A DNA stretch of 55,855 nucleotides, from the NCBI RefSeq assembly GCF_013340305.1, contig NZ_BLVP01000003.1:1-55855 (forward strand), written 5' to 3'. Source of the DNA: Desulfovibrio psychrotolerans (lineage in GTDB: Bacteria; Desulfobacterota; Desulfovibrionia; Desulfovibrionales; Desulfovibrionaceae). This document shows, piece by piece, positions 54,396 through 55,855 of this stretch (position 1 is the first letter of the stretch; every line of letters starts with the position of its first letter). Position numbers and translations under genes: made by a program. The notes under the pieces are model-generated. The model had not been told where the DNA came from. It saw nothing but the letters and a program-made list of their open reading frames with translations, and made no database searches.

Positions 54396-54845
54396 GCCTT
54401 GTGATGAGTGCCACAAAACTGCCACAAAATTTGGCGTGATGCCCAACGTCTCGCTGTGACAGCTTGTGAAGATAAACCATCTGCTCCACACAGCACCACA
54501 GCACAGTCCCACCTCTTTCAAATCCAAGTGGCTATATCGCCTGCTATCCACATCTCATTTCGCACCCCATCTAATACATCAAAACAATGGCTGACACACT
54601 CAGCCAACCCTTTTTGCATTTCAACATACTGAAATTTAATAAAAAAACAAAATAAGTCATAGCATATTTTATAACAAAATTTAATTCCAATAACCAATAT
54701 ATAATAAATTCAGCATGTTAAAATACAAAAAGCTGACCTCCCAAAAAACTCTACATTAATCCACTTTTGCGAATTTTCACAGCATCTTAGCTGCGTTAAT
54801 TATTTAACAAATAACGCAACGAGCGTTTCCAGAAGGAGGATTCAA
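54396..54845. other. AT-rich junction region of a putative integrated element
   Basis: Base composition changes sharply after about 54600: long A/T tracts replace the GC-rich sequence seen elsewhere. No gene is supported. An inverted repeat, TGCGTTA (54792-54798) and TAACGCA (54812-54818), lies just before the next gene and may be an operator. Confidence 0.5.
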
Positions 54846-55091
54846 ATGACTGCCAAAGATAACTTCATCGGGGCCATCCGTGAACTACTACCCCCGATCT
54901 TCGCAAGGCATTCACTAACCGAAATTACAGGAGGTTTAATTAACTCACGAACCATTGCAAATTTGCAGGCCAAGCGCCAAGGCCCCCCCTCTATCCTTTT
55001 TAAAGGTCGAGTCGGTTTTGAGCGTGGCTCATTCCTCAGCTGGCTAGACGGCAGAATTGAGGACGACCCCCGCAACCAGTTAGACAACTAA
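54846..55091 (+). CDS. AlpA-like small HTH regulator
   Basis: An 81-residue protein with a MerR/AlpA/excisionase-type winged helix (LTEITGGLINSRTIANLQAKR, then GPPSILF, GRVGFERGSFLSWLDGR). AGAAGGAGG precedes the ATG. Such regulators control excision or early genes of phages and integrative elements. A 7-bp inverted repeat upstream fits autoregulation. It is the first gene after the tRNA-Leu site. Confidence 0.75.
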   Translation: MTAKDNFIGAIRELLPPIFARHSLTEITGGLINSRTIANLQAKRQGPPSILFKGRVGFERGSFLSWLDGRIEDDPRNQLDN

Positions 55092-55116
55092 CCCCCAGTA
55101 CGGAAGGAGTACAAAA

Positions 55117-55326
55117 ATGGAAAAGAAAATTGGAACAAACCTCCCCTGCGTCGAAGTAGAACTTGACCGGTCAGAGCTCCTTGAGCACCCCGACCGGCTC
55201 GCAAATTCAATCCTCACCACCCTCCAGATGCCTCCCGAACAATTCCCGGCAGGCAGAACTGTGGTCTACAAACTGAAATTTTGCACAGCTCTATCTGACG
55301 CCACGATTGAAGTTTCAAGCAAATAA
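55117..55326 (+). CDS. Small protein of unknown function, element-borne
   Basis: A 69-residue protein (VEVELDRSELLEHPDRLANSIL; VVYKLKFCTALSDATIEVSS) with mixed alpha/beta character, no signal peptide and no membrane segment. GGAAGGAGT precedes the ATG. It is 25 bases after the regulator gene, so probably co-transcribed. The family is not recognised. Confidence 0.65.
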   Translation: MEKKIGTNLPCVEVELDRSELLEHPDRLANSILTTLQMPPEQFPAGRTVVYKLKFCTALSDATIEVSSK

Positions 55327-55334
55327 CCCATAAC

Positions 55335-55358
55335 CCGAGGGAGGATCACCTCCCTCGG
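55335..55358 (+). other. Perfect hairpin between small genes
   Basis: CCGAGGGAGG and CCTCCCTCGG form a 10-bp stem around ATCA, 8 bases after the preceding stop. Only a short T/A stretch follows. It may be an attenuator or partial terminator. Confidence 0.5.
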
Positions 55359-55376
55359 CCTTAAAATGAAAGACGT

Positions 55377-55820
55377 ATGCAAAATACACTCGACGAAACA
55401 ATCGCCGCAGCACTAGCCACCAACGCAACCACGACCGTTAGATTCAACGAGCAACCAGAAGTGCAGAGTTCCACCGCCCCCCTGCCAGCCCCCCCTATTG
55501 CTATGGCGGTCGATGTTAGCCATCTTGGCAGCGACCTATCAGTTCATCAGTATCCATATTCCAACTCCCCAGGGACAGCAGTGCAACAGCGCGGGTTCAT
55601 CCAGGCCGCCAACCAGCAGGAAAGGCTGCAACGGGCAGCTGCCTCGGCGGATAAACAGTTCCACCTTGCGCGGATCAGGGAAGACATCCGGTATCGTGCG
55701 ATATGGGAACTGCCTCCGCCTCTGCACTCGCCTATTCAGTTTCCTCTTGGCGACCTACCGGAAACCTTACAGGTGATCCTGCTACAAAGTTGTGGATACC
55801 CAGTTAAGCTACTATCCTGA
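55377..55820 (+). CDS. Hypothetical protein, element-borne
   Basis: A 147-residue protein. The N-terminal half is rich in A, T and P and low in complexity. The C-terminal half (QQERLQRAAASADKQFHLARIREDIRYRAIWELPPP) is helical and charged. No ribosome-binding site is obvious at ATG 55377; the preceding hairpin may expose it. No family is recognised. Codon use fits a foreign element. Confidence 0.5.
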   Translation: MQNTLDETIAAALATNATTTVRFNEQPEVQSSTAPLPAPPIAMAVDVSHLGSDLSVHQYPYSNSPGTAVQQRGFIQAANQQERLQRAAASADKQFHLARIREDIRYRAIWELPPPLHSPIQFPLGDLPETLQVILLQSCGYPVKLLS

Positions 55821-55838
55821 CTCAAACAGGAGCAGTGG

Positions 55839-55855
55839 ATGAGTAACACACGACG
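55839..55855 (+). CDS. Start of a further gene, cut by window end
   Basis: ATG at 55839 with AACAGGAG upstream begins MSNTR and continues past the window edge. The product is unknown. Confidence 0.5.

Overview
The window is about 56 kb of a GC-rich Gram-negative chromosome. It most likely comes from a sulfate reducer of the Desulfovibrio group. The main evidence is a choline trimethylamine-lyase whose key residues lie at D218, C491, E493 and G823, two positions off the Desulfovibrio alaskensis enzyme, inside a single-strand choline microcompartment operon.

Region 1 (1-3079) is a decaying defence island. It holds an AbiEi-type antitoxin with a broken AbiEii-type toxin start, a HigA-like fragment cut off by a diverged tandem repeat, the left end of an IS3-family element, and an intact Fic toxin with an overlapping class I antitoxin.

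Region 2 (3107-25925) is a hybrid NRPS/PKS cluster. A 5678-residue megasynthase reads C-A-T / C-T-E / C-T / C-A-T / KS-DH-KR-T / C-(C fragment). It is followed by a separate releasing module made of an adenylation domain interrupted by a methyltransferase, a carrier domain and a thioesterase. Pocket residues suggest Tyr/Phe, Ser and Gln for the three adenylation domains. Two modules have no A domain and the PKS module has no AT domain, so activities from outside the window must load three carriers. A KamA-family radical SAM aminomutase and a type II thioesterase are divergently transcribed and probably belong to the same pathway.

Region 3 (26134-44612) is a complete choline-degrading glycyl radical microcompartment. 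Seventeen minus-strand genes run from a tandem-domain shell protein to an EutP-like protein. They include CutC, its activase CutD, two aldehyde dehydrogenase homologues (one lacking the catalytic Cys), alcohol dehydrogenase, PduL-type phosphotransacylase, three BMC-H, two BMC-T, a vertex protein and an EutS/CutR-type shell protein. Choline is cleaved to trimethylamine and acetaldehyde inside the shell, and the aldehyde is disproportionated to ethanol and acetyl-CoA/acetyl phosphate. A divergent transporter operon and a MerR-type regulator follow. The two divergent promoters carry the same 16-bp dyad placed directly after the -35 box, the classic MerR layout.

Region 4 (44732-54119) is ordinary chromosome: a flavin disulfide reductase, an HBM-type chemotaxis receptor, a NYN/LOTUS protein, UvrA and a DUF554 membrane protein.

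Region 5 (54217-55855) is a tRNA-Leu(CAA) with promoter and terminator, then an abruptly AT-rich stretch with an AlpA-like regulator and small unknown genes, probably the edge of an integrated element.

A recurring feature is in-frame 12-bp tandem repeats encoding tetrapeptides in linkers or tails of several unrelated genes.
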